DNA of 64,000 nt from an uncultured Aquitalea sp. (lineage in GTDB: Bacteria; Pseudomonadota; Gammaproteobacteria; Burkholderiales; Chromobacteriaceae). This document shows positions 16,689 to 25,447 of the stretch, piece by piece (within the stretch, counting starts at the first letter, position 1; every line of letters starts with the position of its first letter). The position numbers were made by a program, and so were the translations under genes. The stretch covers positions 1 to 64,000 of the forward strand of contig NZ_CAMFLA010000019.1 in the NCBI RefSeq assembly GCF_945957525.1. Reading direction: 5' to 3'. The notes beneath the pieces were generated by a model. That model did not search any database. It was not told where the DNA came from and saw only the letters and a program-made list of their open reading frames with translations.

Positions 16689-18053
16689 TTACGCCGGCAT
16701 GATGCGCCAGCCGGTCAGCGTCAGCAGCGCGCCTGCCGCCGCTGAAACCAGAATCACCGGAATTACCCCCGCCTTGTAGCGCAGCAGCGCAATCCCGGCC
16801 GCCGTCATGATCAGGATCGACCACAAGTCCGGCTCGTGGCCCATGCCTTTGGGCCACAGCGTATGCAAGCCGAAAAACAGCGCCAGATTGGCGATGACGC
16901 CCACCACCGCGGCGGTGATGCCGGTCAGCGGCGCGCTCAGGCTGGCCTTGCCGTGACTGTGTTCGATGAAGGGGCCGCCAGCCAGCACAAACAGGAAGGA
17001 CGGCAAGAAGGTGAACCAGGTTGCGATGAACGCTGCCAGCGACGCGCCCAGCCAGGCGTGGCCGGCCAGCGGCGCATGCTGCCAGCCGCCGACAAAGCCG
17101 ACAAAGGCCACCACCATGATCAGCGGGCCGGGCGTGGTTTCTCCCAGCGCCAGACCATCCATCATCTGGCCTGAGTTCAGCCAGCCGTAATGGCCGACCG
17201 CGCCCTGAAACACATAAGGCAGCACCGCATAGGCTCCGCCAAAGGTCAGCAGGGCGGCTTTGGTGAAGAACCAGCCCATTTGCGTGAAAGGATGCGGCCA
17301 GCCTTGCCAGGCCGCCAGCAATCCCATTGGCAGCAACCACAGGATCAGCCCGACCACCGCAACCTTCGCCAGGCCCGCGACGCTGAAACGCGCGTGCGGC
17401 GGCGGCGGGGTATGGTCGTCGATGAGCGCGGGCGCCGATGCGCCTAAGCCAGCCGCATGTCCGCCCGTGGCGGGCTTGAAAACGGCAGGGAGAAAGCGGC
17501 CGCCCAGCCAGCCTGCGAGCGCGGCCAGCAGGATAATCAGCGGAAAGGGCAGGCTCAGCGCTGCGATGGCGATGAAGGCGCAAGCCGCGATGGCCCACAG
17601 GCCGGGATGTTTCAGCGTGCGGCTGCCCACGCGCCAGGCCGCTTGCAATACCAGTGCGGTCACCGCCGGCTTGATGCCGTAAAACAGCCCGGCCACCAAG
17701 GGCAGGTTGCCCAGCGCCATATACAGCCAGGACAGGCCGATCAGAATGAGCAGCGAGGGCAGCACGAATAGCACGCCGGCGGCAATGCCGCCTGGTGCGC
17801 GGTGCAGCAGCCAGCCGATATACGTGGCTAGCTGCTGGGCTTCCGGGCCGGGCAGCAGCATGCAGTAGTTGAGGGCGTGCAGGAAGCGGCCTTCGGATAT
17901 CCAGCGCCGGCGTTCCACCAGTTCCTGATGCATGATGGCGATTTGTCCAGCCGGTCCGCCAAAACTGATGAAGCCCAGTTTCAGCCAGAAGTGCAGCGCG
18001 TCGCGGAAACGGATGGCGTCCGTTGGGGCTGCGGGGTGTGAGGTGGTGTGCAT
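16689..18053 (-). CDS. chrA: chromate transporter ChrA, long-chain type
   Basis: 454 residues with two homologous CHR domains. The N-terminal half carries FWLKLGFISFGGPAGQIAIM (about 27-46), and the C-terminal half carries WFFTKAALLTFGGAYAVLPY (about 264-283). About 10-12 hydrophobic segments are present. ChrA exports chromate driven by proton motive force. No chrB regulator is adjacent. It stands alone on the minus strand, convergent with nudB. Confidence 0.93.
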   Translation of the reverse strand: MHTTSHPAAPTDAIRFRDALHFWLKLGFISFGGPAGQIAIMHQELVERRRWISEGRFLHALNYCMLLPGPEAQQLATYIGWLLHRAPGGIAAGVLFVLPSLLILIGLSWLYMALGNLPLVAGLFYGIKPAVTALVLQAAWRVGSRTLKHPGLWAIAACAFIAIAALSLPFPLIILLAALAGWLGGRFLPAVFKPATGGHAAGLGASAPALIDDHTPPPPHARFSVAGLAKVAVVGLILWLLPMGLLAAWQGWPHPFTQMGWFFTKAALLTFGGAYAVLPYVFQGAVGHYGWLNSGQMMDGLALGETTPGPLIMVVAFVGFVGGWQHAPLAGHAWLGASLAAFIATWFTFLPSFLFVLAGGPFIEHSHGKASLSAPLTGITAAVVGVIANLALFFGLHTLWPKGMGHEPDLWSILIMTAAGIALLRYKAGVIPVILVSAAAGALLTLTGWRIMPA

Positions 18054-18231
18054 GAGGCGGGTTCCGGAAGTGGTGCTACATATTAACCGCGAACGGCGGC
18101 CCGGGCAGAGGTGTATCGTTTTTGTGACGGTATGTAGCCGTCAATCGCGCGCGCCGTCGCATAAGGCCTAAGGACAGCGGCGCGGTGGATGGCTAGAATG
18201 GCTTCCTTTTGTTACACGTCATCATTTTGCA

Positions 18232-18834
18232 ATGCATGCTCTAGAAGCTTTCAACCAGTCGGCCTTCCTGCTGATCAACGCGACGCCCGCCACCCCCCAT
18301 CTCGCTATCGCGCTGGGAATTTTCACGGCGAAATACCTGATCCTGCTGGTGCCGGCGCTACTGCTGGCCATGTGGGTGTGGGGTGACGAAGCCCAGCGCG
18401 ACCGCGCTTTGCGCGTGCTGCTCAGCATCGTGCTGGCCTTGTCCGCCAATTTCCTCATCGGTGAGCTCTACCCGCATCCGCGGCCGTTTGCCATCGGCCT
18501 GGGGTATCGCTTTATCGACCATGCGGCCGATCCGTCCTTCCCGAGCGATCACACCACCATCATGGCCACCATGGCCTGGGCCTTCTGCTTGGCTGGGCGC
18601 GTCAGGCTGGGCGGTATTTTGCTGGCGCTGACTGCACTGGTGGGGCTGTCGCGCATATTCCTTGGCGTGCATTTTCCGCTGGATATTCTGGGCGGGCTGG
18701 TTTTGTCTATGGCCTATGCTTGGCTAGTGCATGCAGCCTGGCCGGCGCTGGGACATACGCTATTGAACGTCTGCCAGAAAGCCTACCGCCTGTGTTTTGG
18801 CTGGGCCATCCGCAAGGGCTGGCTGGCTGCTTGA
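18232..18834 (+). CDS. PAP2-type undecaprenyl-diphosphatase (BcrC/YbjG-like)
   Basis: 200 residues with about five membrane helices and the three PAP2 motifs: ELYPHPRP (about 83-90), PSFPSDHT (about 101-108) and SRIFLGVHFPLDI (about 140-152). The catalytic His are in the second and third motifs. The family dephosphorylates undecaprenyl diphosphate at the outer face of the inner membrane and gives bacitracin tolerance. It lies divergent from chrA and ends at a strong bidirectional terminator. Confidence 0.87.
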   Translation: MHALEAFNQSAFLLINATPATPHLAIALGIFTAKYLILLVPALLLAMWVWGDEAQRDRALRVLLSIVLALSANFLIGELYPHPRPFAIGLGYRFIDHAADPSFPSDHTTIMATMAWAFCLAGRVRLGGILLALTALVGLSRIFLGVHFPLDILGGLVLSMAYAWLVHAAWPALGHTLLNVCQKAYRLCFGWAIRKGWLAA

Positions 18835-18872
18835 ACCGGCTCGCGTTCTGGGCGTAAGCAGGCAGTCGGCTT

Positions 18873-18918
18873 CACATAAAACCCCGCCGGTTCAATTGAA
18901 CCGGCGGGGTTTTATGTG
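18873..18918. terminator. bidirectional terminator, perfect 46-base palindrome
   Basis: CACATAAAACCCCGCCGG and its inverse complement meet around TTCAATTGAA with no mismatch over 46 bases. T runs occur on both strands. It separates the convergent PAP2 gene and rcnA. Confidence 0.92.
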
Positions 18919-18989
18919 CGCAGCGTGCATGGCGGATGTGGCGATATTCTTGGTGCGTCATGCCGGCGCCCGGTGGCGCAGGATGTGCC

Positions 18990-20150
18990 CTAGCGCAAGT
19001 GCAGCAGCCCTTGCACCGCCATGACGCCGCCTACCAGCACCATCAGGCCACTGGAAAAATAGGGTGTCTTGCGCGCCCAGGCATCGAGATTGCCAAAGCG
19101 CTTGCCCAATTGTTGCGCCCCCCAGGCCGCAGCCACGCCAACGCTCACCATGGACAGCGCCAGTCCCAGACTGAAAGAGGCCACCATGGTTACGCCCAGC
19201 GCCACTTTCTTCAGGTGCAGGCAAATGATCAGGATGGTGACCGAGGCCGGACAGGGCATCAGTCCGCCGGTCAGGCCGAACAAGGCGATCTGGCCGGTAG
19301 AGACTTCGCGGCCGGCGAAGCGGCGGGCAATCTCCTCGGCGTGCGCCCGCTCGTGCGCATCCTGATAGCCTTCTTCTGCTGCGGGTTTGGGCGCGGTCTT
19401 GCGCGTGGCCATGGCCGGGCGGGTCGCTGCCCCCGCGGCTGGCTGGCTGCGAAAACGCATGCTCTTTTCCACCGGCGCTGCGCCGAAGCGCACGCTGAAC
19501 TGGTGGCCATGATCGCCATGGCGCATGTCCAGCGTGGCGTTGAAGGCGTGCGGCGCGGTAAGGGCGACGGCGGATTGCAGGTAGTTGCCCATGTTCAGCA
19601 TGTCCGGCGACGCTTGTGAGCCGTCGTCGCGTCTCAGACTGATCAGGTAGCGCACGCGCGGGTCCGGCACTTGTGGTTTCAGGCTACTGCTGTAGCAATA
19701 GAGGCGCAGGTGGCCGTCTTCGGCCAACGTCAGCTCAACCAGACCATGACCGGTGTTGATCACTTTGCCGCCGTGTGGCGCTTGCTGCCAGGCCTTGGCG
19801 GCCAGATTGTCCTGTCGGGTGCGCCAGAACATCCACACGGCAATGCCGATGACGATGAGGCCGGAAGCCAGCATGAACCAGGGTTCGCTTTGCTCGGCGA
19901 TCAGGTGGTTGCCAAAGCGCAGGGCCGTCGCTGCCAGCAACCAGACAATGAGCGAGTGCGACAGCGCGGCGCAGGTGCCCAGCAGCACGGCTTGGCCGAT
20001 GGTGCCGCGAATGGCGATGATGAACGACGCCATCAGCGTTTTGGAGTGGCCGGGTTCCAGCCCGTGCAGCGCGCCCAGCAGAATGGCGGAAGGGATGAAC
20101 AACCAGAGGTTGCCGCTGCCCTGTTGGATCATGTCGGCGATGGGAGGCAT
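18990..20150 (-). CDS. rcnA: nickel/cobalt efflux protein (RcnA/NicO family)
   Basis: 386 residues. N-terminal helix LLGALHGLEPGHSKTLMASF (about 21-40) carries the HxxxPGH-type metal motif. A soluble loop (about 115-270) includes HGDHGH. A C-terminal membrane half includes LTGGLMPCPASVTILIICLH with the second motif. RcnA exports Ni2+/Co2+ across the inner membrane. It is divergent from rcnR, with an RcnR-type operator between them. The ATG at 20150 is preceded directly by nine C residues in the mRNA and has no Shine-Dalgarno. The in-frame TGA 9-12 bases before that rules out an upstream start. Confidence 0.9.
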   Translation of the reverse strand: MPPIADMIQQGSGNLWLFIPSAILLGALHGLEPGHSKTLMASFIIAIRGTIGQAVLLGTCAALSHSLIVWLLAATALRFGNHLIAEQSEPWFMLASGLIVIGIAVWMFWRTRQDNLAAKAWQQAPHGGKVINTGHGLVELTLAEDGHLRLYCYSSSLKPQVPDPRVRYLISLRRDDGSQASPDMLNMGNYLQSAVALTAPHAFNATLDMRHGDHGHQFSVRFGAAPVEKSMRFRSQPAAGAATRPAMATRKTAPKPAAEEGYQDAHERAHAEEIARRFAGREVSTGQIALFGLTGGLMPCPASVTILIICLHLKKVALGVTMVASFSLGLALSMVSVGVAAAWGAQQLGKRFGNLDAWARKTPYFSSGLMVLVGGVMAVQGLLHLR

Positions 20151-20159
20151 GGGGGGGGG
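20151..20159. repeat. homopolymeric G9/C9 tract at the rcnA start
   Basis: Nine G on the plus strand (nine C in the rcnA mRNA) touch the rcnA ATG, exactly where a ribosome site would be. Tracts of this length can slip during replication. Confidence 0.8.
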
Positions 20160-20185
20160 TCGTAAAAATCAGGATGCCTGGAGTA

Positions 20186-20200
20186 TACTCCCCCTCAGTA
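20186..20200. promoter_or_regulatory. RcnR operator
   Basis: TACTCCCCCTCAGTA fits the RcnR/CsoR-type operator TACT-(G/C)6-N-AGTA, with one T in the C run. It lies 21 bases before rcnR and 35 before rcnA, placed to repress both. Confidence 0.8.
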
Positions 20201-20221
20201 TATTTTTGCGAGGCAAGCCTC

Positions 20222-20497
20222 ATGGCGCATACCCAGCGCGACAAGAAGCCTTTACTGGCGCGAGTGCGCCGCATCAAAGGTCAGGCGGCGGCGATAGAGC
20301 GGGCGCTGGAGGAGGGCGAGGATTGCCTGGCGGTGTTGCAGCAGATTGCCGCCATACGCGGCGCGGTCAAAGGCCTGATGGCGGAAGTGCTGGAGGGCCA
20401 TCTGCGCGAGCATCTGCTGGATCAGGAGATATCCGGCGAAACGCGCGGCGAGGAGCTGGAGCAGCTAGTGCGCATTGTGCGTTCCTACCTGAAATAA
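20222..20497 (+). CDS. rcnR: Ni/Co-sensing repressor RcnR
   Basis: 91 residues of the CsoR/RcnR/FrmR all-helical family. The RcnR metal ligands are all present: His3 (MAHTQRDKK), Cys35 (GEDCLAVLQQ), His60 and His64 (EGHLREHLLDQ). FrmR-type formaldehyde sensors lack His3 in this form, so Ni/Co sensing is the better call. The ATG at 20222 gives the conserved N-terminus. Divergent from rcnA. Confidence 0.92.
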   Translation: MAHTQRDKKPLLARVRRIKGQAAAIERALEEGEDCLAVLQQIAAIRGAVKGLMAEVLEGHLREHLLDQEISGETRGEELEQLVRIVRSYLK

Positions 20498-20711
20498 GCA
20501 AGCGGCGACACCGCCGGCTTTAGCCCGCCAGACAAAACCCCTGATCCTGCGTTGCGCCTGCCTGTCGTGCTGCCGGTATGGCCTGCGCCGGCAGCGGCCC
20601 AGCGAGGCGATACTGGCGGCTCTTTAGAGGGGGTAAAGCGCTGCTACGTCTGAGGTTTGCCTGAAACCGGGTGGCGCAGGGGCCGGCCATGCAGCCGGCC
20701 ATCTGAACAGG

Positions 20712-21611
20712 CTAGGCGTGCGCCAGCGCACAGCGCGCCGCCGCCAGATCCCAGGCGGCGCAGCCCACGCTCTTGAACAGGCGGGGCCGCCGGGCATCGC
20801 CCTTGCCATCCAGCGCGTCCACCAGATCGCCCACATCTGCCCAGTCCACACCTGCTTGCAGCAGATCGCCCGCCTCATGCGGCGCGCCGGCCGGATCGTC
20901 CACAAACAATTGGCTGGCGCGGACGGTGTCCGGCCCGAACTCCGCCATGGCGGGCTTGAAGGCGCCCACCCCGATGAGCAGCCGGTCCGCCCGCGCCGCT
21001 TCCAGATACACTGGCTGCAAGGCGGTGGTGACGGCAATGACGGCGCTGCTGTCCTCGGCGGCCTGGCGGGTGGCCGCCGTCAGCCGCAGCGGTAAAGCGG
21101 CATGGGCATCGCATAGTTGCTTGGCCGAGTCGAGGCTCCGCGACAACACTTCCACCGCTACGCCCGGATAGCAATCGGCCAGCGCGGCAAGATGGGCTGC
21201 GGCCTGCCCGCCGGTGCCGATCAGGGTCAGCTTGCGCATCGCGCCTGCGTGCAGGCTGCGCAGGGCCAGCATCGATACCGCGGCCGTGCGGCGGGCGGTG
21301 ACGGTGGGGCCGTCCAGTTGCAGCAGCACGCCGCCATGCGCGCCGTCCATGATGCTGACCACGCCCTGGATGGTAGGGCGGGGGCCGCCGGCGTTGGCCG
21401 GGCACACCGACACCAGTTTGTGGATGGCGATATCGCCGGCGCTGGCTGGCATGGACAGCATCACCCCCTCTCCCTGCAAGGGCAGCACATGGCGCGGAGG
21501 GCTGGCAATACGACCGGCGCGATAGTCGCGCGCGGTGGCGGCAAGGGTGTCGCAAAGCGCGGGAAAGGGGAGTAAACGGGCGGTATCTTCAGCGGACAGC
21601 ATGCGGGTCAC
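20712..21611 (-). CDS. ornithine cyclodeaminase/mu-crystallin family protein
   Basis: 299 residues from a GTG at 21611, which has GGAG seven bases upstream; an ATG at 21602 is the alternative. The NAD(P)-binding motif LTLIGTGGQAAAHLAAL (about 127-143) and the N-terminal substrate region with MLSMPAS (about 50-56) fit the family. Members act as ornithine cyclodeaminase, alanine dehydrogenase or delta-1-pyrroline-2-carboxylate reductase. Sequence alone does not choose. It is probably monocistronic; the next minus gene upstream (binding protein) ends 75 bases away. Confidence 0.83.
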   Translation of the reverse strand: MTRMLSAEDTARLLPFPALCDTLAATARDYRAGRIASPPRHVLPLQGEGVMLSMPASAGDIAIHKLVSVCPANAGGPRPTIQGVVSIMDGAHGGVLLQLDGPTVTARRTAAVSMLALRSLHAGAMRKLTLIGTGGQAAAHLAALADCYPGVAVEVLSRSLDSAKQLCDAHAALPLRLTAATRQAAEDSSAVIAVTTALQPVYLEAARADRLLIGVGAFKPAMAEFGPDTVRASQLFVDDPAGAPHEAGDLLQAGVDWADVGDLVDALDGKGDARRPRLFKSVGCAAWDLAAARCALAHA

Positions 21612-21686
21612 GGGCGCACTCCAGTGGGTGGGGGTTCTGTCGACTGTATCCAATCCGGCCGACGCAAGGCAAGCGTTGGCGCTGTC

Positions 21687-22751
21687 TTACTGCAGACCCT
21701 GCCCTGTGCGGCCGTTTTGCCAGATGGCGCGATAGGCCTGTTTGTAAGGAATGTCGGCATCGATGTCCGCGCCCTTGATGCGCAGCAGGGCCGCCTGGTC
21801 CAGCAGGATGGGTTTGCTGACATAGCCGCTGGGCGGCTTGCCGGCGAAGGCGCGGTTGAGCTCGTCGGCCAGTTGCCAGCCTTGCAGATTGAGCGGCTCG
21901 GCCACGGTGGCGGCTTGTTGCGACTGACCGCTGCGAATACGGCTGATGGCCTTGGGCGAGCCATCGCCAGCGGAAACATTGCGGATGTCGGTTCGGCCGC
22001 TGCGCATCAGCGGGTAATTCATTTCGTCAAAGTAGATATCGTTGATGGCCAGCGTATGTGTCCACTGTTTGCCGAAGCGCTGGTTCAGGCCGCGCACTAG
22101 CTCCGGCATTTCCTGCGCGGCGCGATTGATGGGCACGTTCATGACCTCCAGCGTCTTGCAGAAGGCGCAGCCGTCCAGCAGCGATTTCATCTTGCGGGTT
22201 TTCAGATTGGCGATGTCGAAACGGTTGTCATTGATGATGACTGCGCCCACCGGCCCGGCGTGGTGTTGCATCACGTAGTTGGTGGCCATGCGGGCCACAT
22301 CCACCGCATCGGAGCTGACATTGAAAAACAGCTGATGAGTGGGGCCGGGCGCATTGGCGGCGTGCCAGCCCACCAGTACCGGCGTGCGGCCTCCGCGCGG
22401 CAGCGCATCGCCTAGGTCTTCTGCCTGAAAACCGCCCAGTACAATGCCCTGGCTGCCTTTGCTCAAGGCTTCGGCAAACAGTTTGCGGATGACCTCCGGA
22501 TTGCCGTTGCCGTCCACTGCGCGCAGCTTCCAGCCCAGTTCGGCGGCCGCCATGGAGAACGCCCGGTACACGCCGCTGATGCCGCCATTGCGAAAATCCT
22601 GGGCGATGAAGGTGACTTCGCGCGGGCCGGATTGCGCGGTGGGGCCGGTGGTCGGCCCATCCCAGGCGGCGGCCGAAGCAAGCACAGGCAGCAAAACGCC
22701 CGTCAGCAGGGCGGCCAGTCTTGGCAGTGCATGGCGAAGGGCGAAAGGCAT
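21687..22751 (-). CDS. orphan periplasmic sugar-type binding protein (PBP1)
   Basis: 354 residues with signal peptide (1-27, ending LPVLASAAAW). The fold is that of type 1 periplasmic binding proteins for sugars (REVTFIAQDFRNGGISGVYR, then NGNPEVIRKLFAEALSKGSQ and GIVLGGFQAEDLG). No permease or ATPase gene is near, so it may serve a distant ABC transporter or a sensor. Two Cys (GCAFCK, about 211-216) might form a disulfide. The start was chosen for the signal peptide; no strong ribosome site is visible. Confidence 0.75.
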   Translation of the reverse strand: MPFALRHALPRLAALLTGVLLPVLASAAAWDGPTTGPTAQSGPREVTFIAQDFRNGGISGVYRAFSMAAAELGWKLRAVDGNGNPEVIRKLFAEALSKGSQGIVLGGFQAEDLGDALPRGGRTPVLVGWHAANAPGPTHQLFFNVSSDAVDVARMATNYVMQHHAGPVGAVIINDNRFDIANLKTRKMKSLLDGCAFCKTLEVMNVPINRAAQEMPELVRGLNQRFGKQWTHTLAINDIYFDEMNYPLMRSGRTDIRNVSAGDGSPKAISRIRSGQSQQAATVAEPLNLQGWQLADELNRAFAGKPPSGYVSKPILLDQAALLRIKGADIDADIPYKQAYRAIWQNGRTGQGLQ

Positions 22752-22865
22752 ACGGGATGCGTTTGCGGTGATGGTTGGAACTTCAGTGTATGACGTCAAC
22801 ATCGACCGGTAAACCTGAATCGGTTGGCGGCGCCGCGCGGGCTTGCCTGTGGCAAAACGGGCTGC

Positions 22866-23813
22866 TCAAGGCGCTGGCCGCGCTGTTTTCTCCAGCGAGG
22901 GCGAGCGTGCGGTCAGCGCTGGCGCATCCTGCTGCGGCGCGGCGTTGCTGTGCCGGCGACGGTATTGCGAAGGCGTCATGTCTTTGAATTGACGGAACTG
23001 GCGGTTGAAATGGGCCAGGTTGGCGTAGCCGCAGCGTGTCGCCACCAGGGTGATCGGCTGCATGGTGTCCACCAGCAAGCGGCAGGCTTGGCCAATGCGT
23101 AGCCGGGCCAGATGGCGAGTGACGCTTTCACCCAGATGTTGCTGAAAGTAGCGGTGTAGAGAGCGTGGCGAGAGGTTGGCTAGCGCCGCCAGCTCATCCA
23201 CCGTCAGCGCTTCGGCCAACCTGGCTTCCATTGTTGCCAGCAGGCGGTTGACGCGCTCGGGTTGGCGGCCGCTGGGTTGGCCTCCCTTGATGAAGGCACC
23301 GGGGGAGGCCAGTGGCCGGGCCGGGGCGTCGGCCAGCGCGCACAGCAGCTCCAGCGCCGCCGCCAACCGGGTGGCAGGCTCCGGCGACAACAGCCGCTGG
23401 CGCTTGGCCAGCGCCTCGCGGGCAGCGCTTTCCTCAAAAGCCAGCCCGCAGCCGGCCTGTCGCAGCAGGCGCGGCAGTGCGGCGTATTCAGGACAGCAGC
23501 TGGCCAGCCGGCGTGCCCAGTCGCCGTCAAACCAGATCACCAGCGCCTCTTCGTTTTCTTGCGTCTCGTCCTCTGGCCCGCTTTTGTCCGAAGCCCAGCT
23601 GTGCGGCAAGTCCGGCGGCAGCAGCACCAGATCCAGCTCGCGGTAATCGGCGATGTCGTCGCCGACATAGCGCTTGCCGGCGCTGCTCAGCGTCAGGGTC
23701 AGCTCGTATTCCGGGTGATGGTGCCATTCAAAGGGAATGCGCTGCAGTTGGCGGTGATAGACGCGCACTGAACAGCCTTCGCCAAATGTGACGTGTTCGA
23801 AAGCGGCTTTCAT
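22866..23813 (-). CDS. AraC-family regulator
   Basis: 315 residues. An N-terminal cupin-like sensing domain (FEWHHHPEYELTLTLSSAGK, about 29-48) precedes the C-terminal double helix-turn-helix of AraC/XylS type (about 185-285). The signature ends HFNRQFRQFKDMTPSQYRRR. It is divergent from the DUF1479 gene with 92 bases between starts, so that gene is the probable target. The effector is not known. Confidence 0.87.
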   Translation of the reverse strand: MKAAFEHVTFGEGCSVRVYHRQLQRIPFEWHHHPEYELTLTLSSAGKRYVGDDIADYRELDLVLLPPDLPHSWASDKSGPEDETQENEEALVIWFDGDWARRLASCCPEYAALPRLLRQAGCGLAFEESAAREALAKRQRLLSPEPATRLAAALELLCALADAPARPLASPGAFIKGGQPSGRQPERVNRLLATMEARLAEALTVDELAALANLSPRSLHRYFQQHLGESVTRHLARLRIGQACRLLVDTMQPITLVATRCGYANLAHFNRQFRQFKDMTPSQYRRRHSNAAPQQDAPALTARSPSLEKTARPAP

Positions 23814-23905
23814 GGCTGAAATGAATGATTAGTTGGCTGAATGGTATCACTTTGCCGGACGGGCTGCGTTTACGCTGCGGTTTCCCACCCCTGAGGAGTC
23901 TGACC

Positions 23906-25150
23906 ATGCCGACTTTGCACATCGACGATCTTCCTGCCGCCATCCGCGCGGCCAAGCAAGAACTGCGGCAGGCTTTGCCCGCCTATCGCGAGCGTTTTCT
24001 GGAACTGGAGGCCGAGATGACGCGTCAGGCTGCCATCATTGCCGCAGAGCGCGCCGCCGGTTTGCCCGTCATACCGGAAATCAGCCAGCGCGAGATCGAC
24101 GCCGGCACGGTGAGTCTGGCATCGCTGGCCGCCATCCGTCAGCGGGGCGCCTGTGTGGTGCGCGGCGTGTTCAAGCCAGCGCAGGCCGAGGCCTGGGATC
24201 GGGATATCGCCGACTATCTGGCGCGCAACCGGCTGGACGATTTGCTGGCCCATCGCGCCGAGGACAAATATTTTGGCGAGCTGGCTTCCAGCAAACCGCA
24301 GATTTACGGCGTGTACTGGTCGCCGGCGCAAATGGCGGCGCGCCAGTCGCCCGCCTTGACCGCCACGCGCGTGTTTCTCAACCGCCTGTGGCGCTGGCAG
24401 GGGGCGGCGGGCGAGCATTTCAATCCGGATGCGGCGCTGGCCTATGCCGACCGTTTGCGCCGCCGGCCGCCCGGCTCCGCGTCGCTGGGTTTGTCGGCCC
24501 ACTGCGACGGCGGCTCGGTGGAGCGCTGGCTGGACACCGGTTTTCGCCAGGTCTACCGCCATGTGTTCAGCGGTCAGTGGCGCGATTACGATCCCTTCGA
24601 CGCCGCCTGGCGCACCGAGGTGCGTGAAGTGCCGTCGCCGGCGGTGTGCTCCATGTTCCGTACTTTCCAGGGCTGGACCGCGCTTACCCGGCAAGGGCCG
24701 GGCGACGGCACGCTGCAATTGGTGCCCATTGCCAACGCCATGGCTTATCTATTGCTGCGGGCCTTGCAGGACGATGTGCCGGACGACGATCTGTGCGGCG
24801 CCTTGCCCGGTCGCGCCTTGTCCATCAAGCCGGAATGGCATGCGCCGCTGCTGCCGGCGCTGTCGTCCATTCCGCTGATGCAGCCCGGCGATGCGGTGTT
24901 CTGGCACAGCGATGTGATTCACGCGGTGGAAGACCGGCATGATGGACAAGGCTGGAGCAATGTGATGTACATCGCCGCCGCGCCGGATTGCGCCAAGAAT
25001 CGCGCCTATCTGGCGGCGCAGGCCGCTGCGTTTGCCGAAGGCAAGAGCCCGCCGGATTTTCCGGCAGACCATTTCGAAGCGTCTTTCCCCGACCGCGCCC
25101 TCCCCGAGCAACTGAGCCCGCTGGGGCGCGCCCAGCTCGGCCTGGTTTAG
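23906..25150 (+). CDS. DUF1479 protein, YbiU-like putative dioxygenase
   Basis: 414 residues similar to Escherichia coli YbiU. It shows an iron-dioxygenase-like pattern: H-x-D in LSAHCDGGSVERW (about 197-209) and a distal His in FWHSDVIHAVEDRHD (about 331-345) in a jelly-roll-like context. This suggests a 2-oxoglutarate/Fe(II) oxygenase fold, though the substrate is unknown. The ATG follows TGAGGAG; upstream in-frame starts lack a site. Divergent from the AraC regulator, and followed by a terminator at 25239. Confidence 0.83.
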   Translation: MPTLHIDDLPAAIRAAKQELRQALPAYRERFLELEAEMTRQAAIIAAERAAGLPVIPEISQREIDAGTVSLASLAAIRQRGACVVRGVFKPAQAEAWDRDIADYLARNRLDDLLAHRAEDKYFGELASSKPQIYGVYWSPAQMAARQSPALTATRVFLNRLWRWQGAAGEHFNPDAALAYADRLRRRPPGSASLGLSAHCDGGSVERWLDTGFRQVYRHVFSGQWRDYDPFDAAWRTEVREVPSPAVCSMFRTFQGWTALTRQGPGDGTLQLVPIANAMAYLLLRALQDDVPDDDLCGALPGRALSIKPEWHAPLLPALSSIPLMQPGDAVFWHSDVIHAVEDRHDGQGWSNVMYIAAAPDCAKNRAYLAAQAAAFAEGKSPPDFPADHFEASFPDRALPEQLSPLGRAQLGLV

Positions 25151-25238
25151 GGGGAGGGGGCCGCCAGACACGCGGCTTTTCTGTTTCCTTGGCCGCTGAC
25201 CGCTGCAGGCTGCTGACTGATTGGATGAGATTGCAGAG

Positions 25239-25262
25239 GGCCCGGCAATGCCGGGTCTTTTG
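25239..25262 (+). terminator. intrinsic terminator after the DUF1479 gene
   Basis: CCCGGC/GCCGGG stem with loop AAT, followed by TCTTTT. It sits about 90 bases after the stop codon. Confidence 0.65.
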
Positions 25263-25447
25263 GCGCACTGCTTGATTCTGCAGCCTGCCAGCTTATTTCC
25301 AACCCCTTGCCCTTGCCCCGCAATGAAGCTTCGATTTCTGACCACAAAGCAAGCGGGCGCATTATCCGGCTTACCGCCCGCCGCCACTTTTTTGGCTGCG
25401 GCGCGGCGTCTGTTATGCTCGGCGCTTTTGATCTGGCTTGGCCTCCC

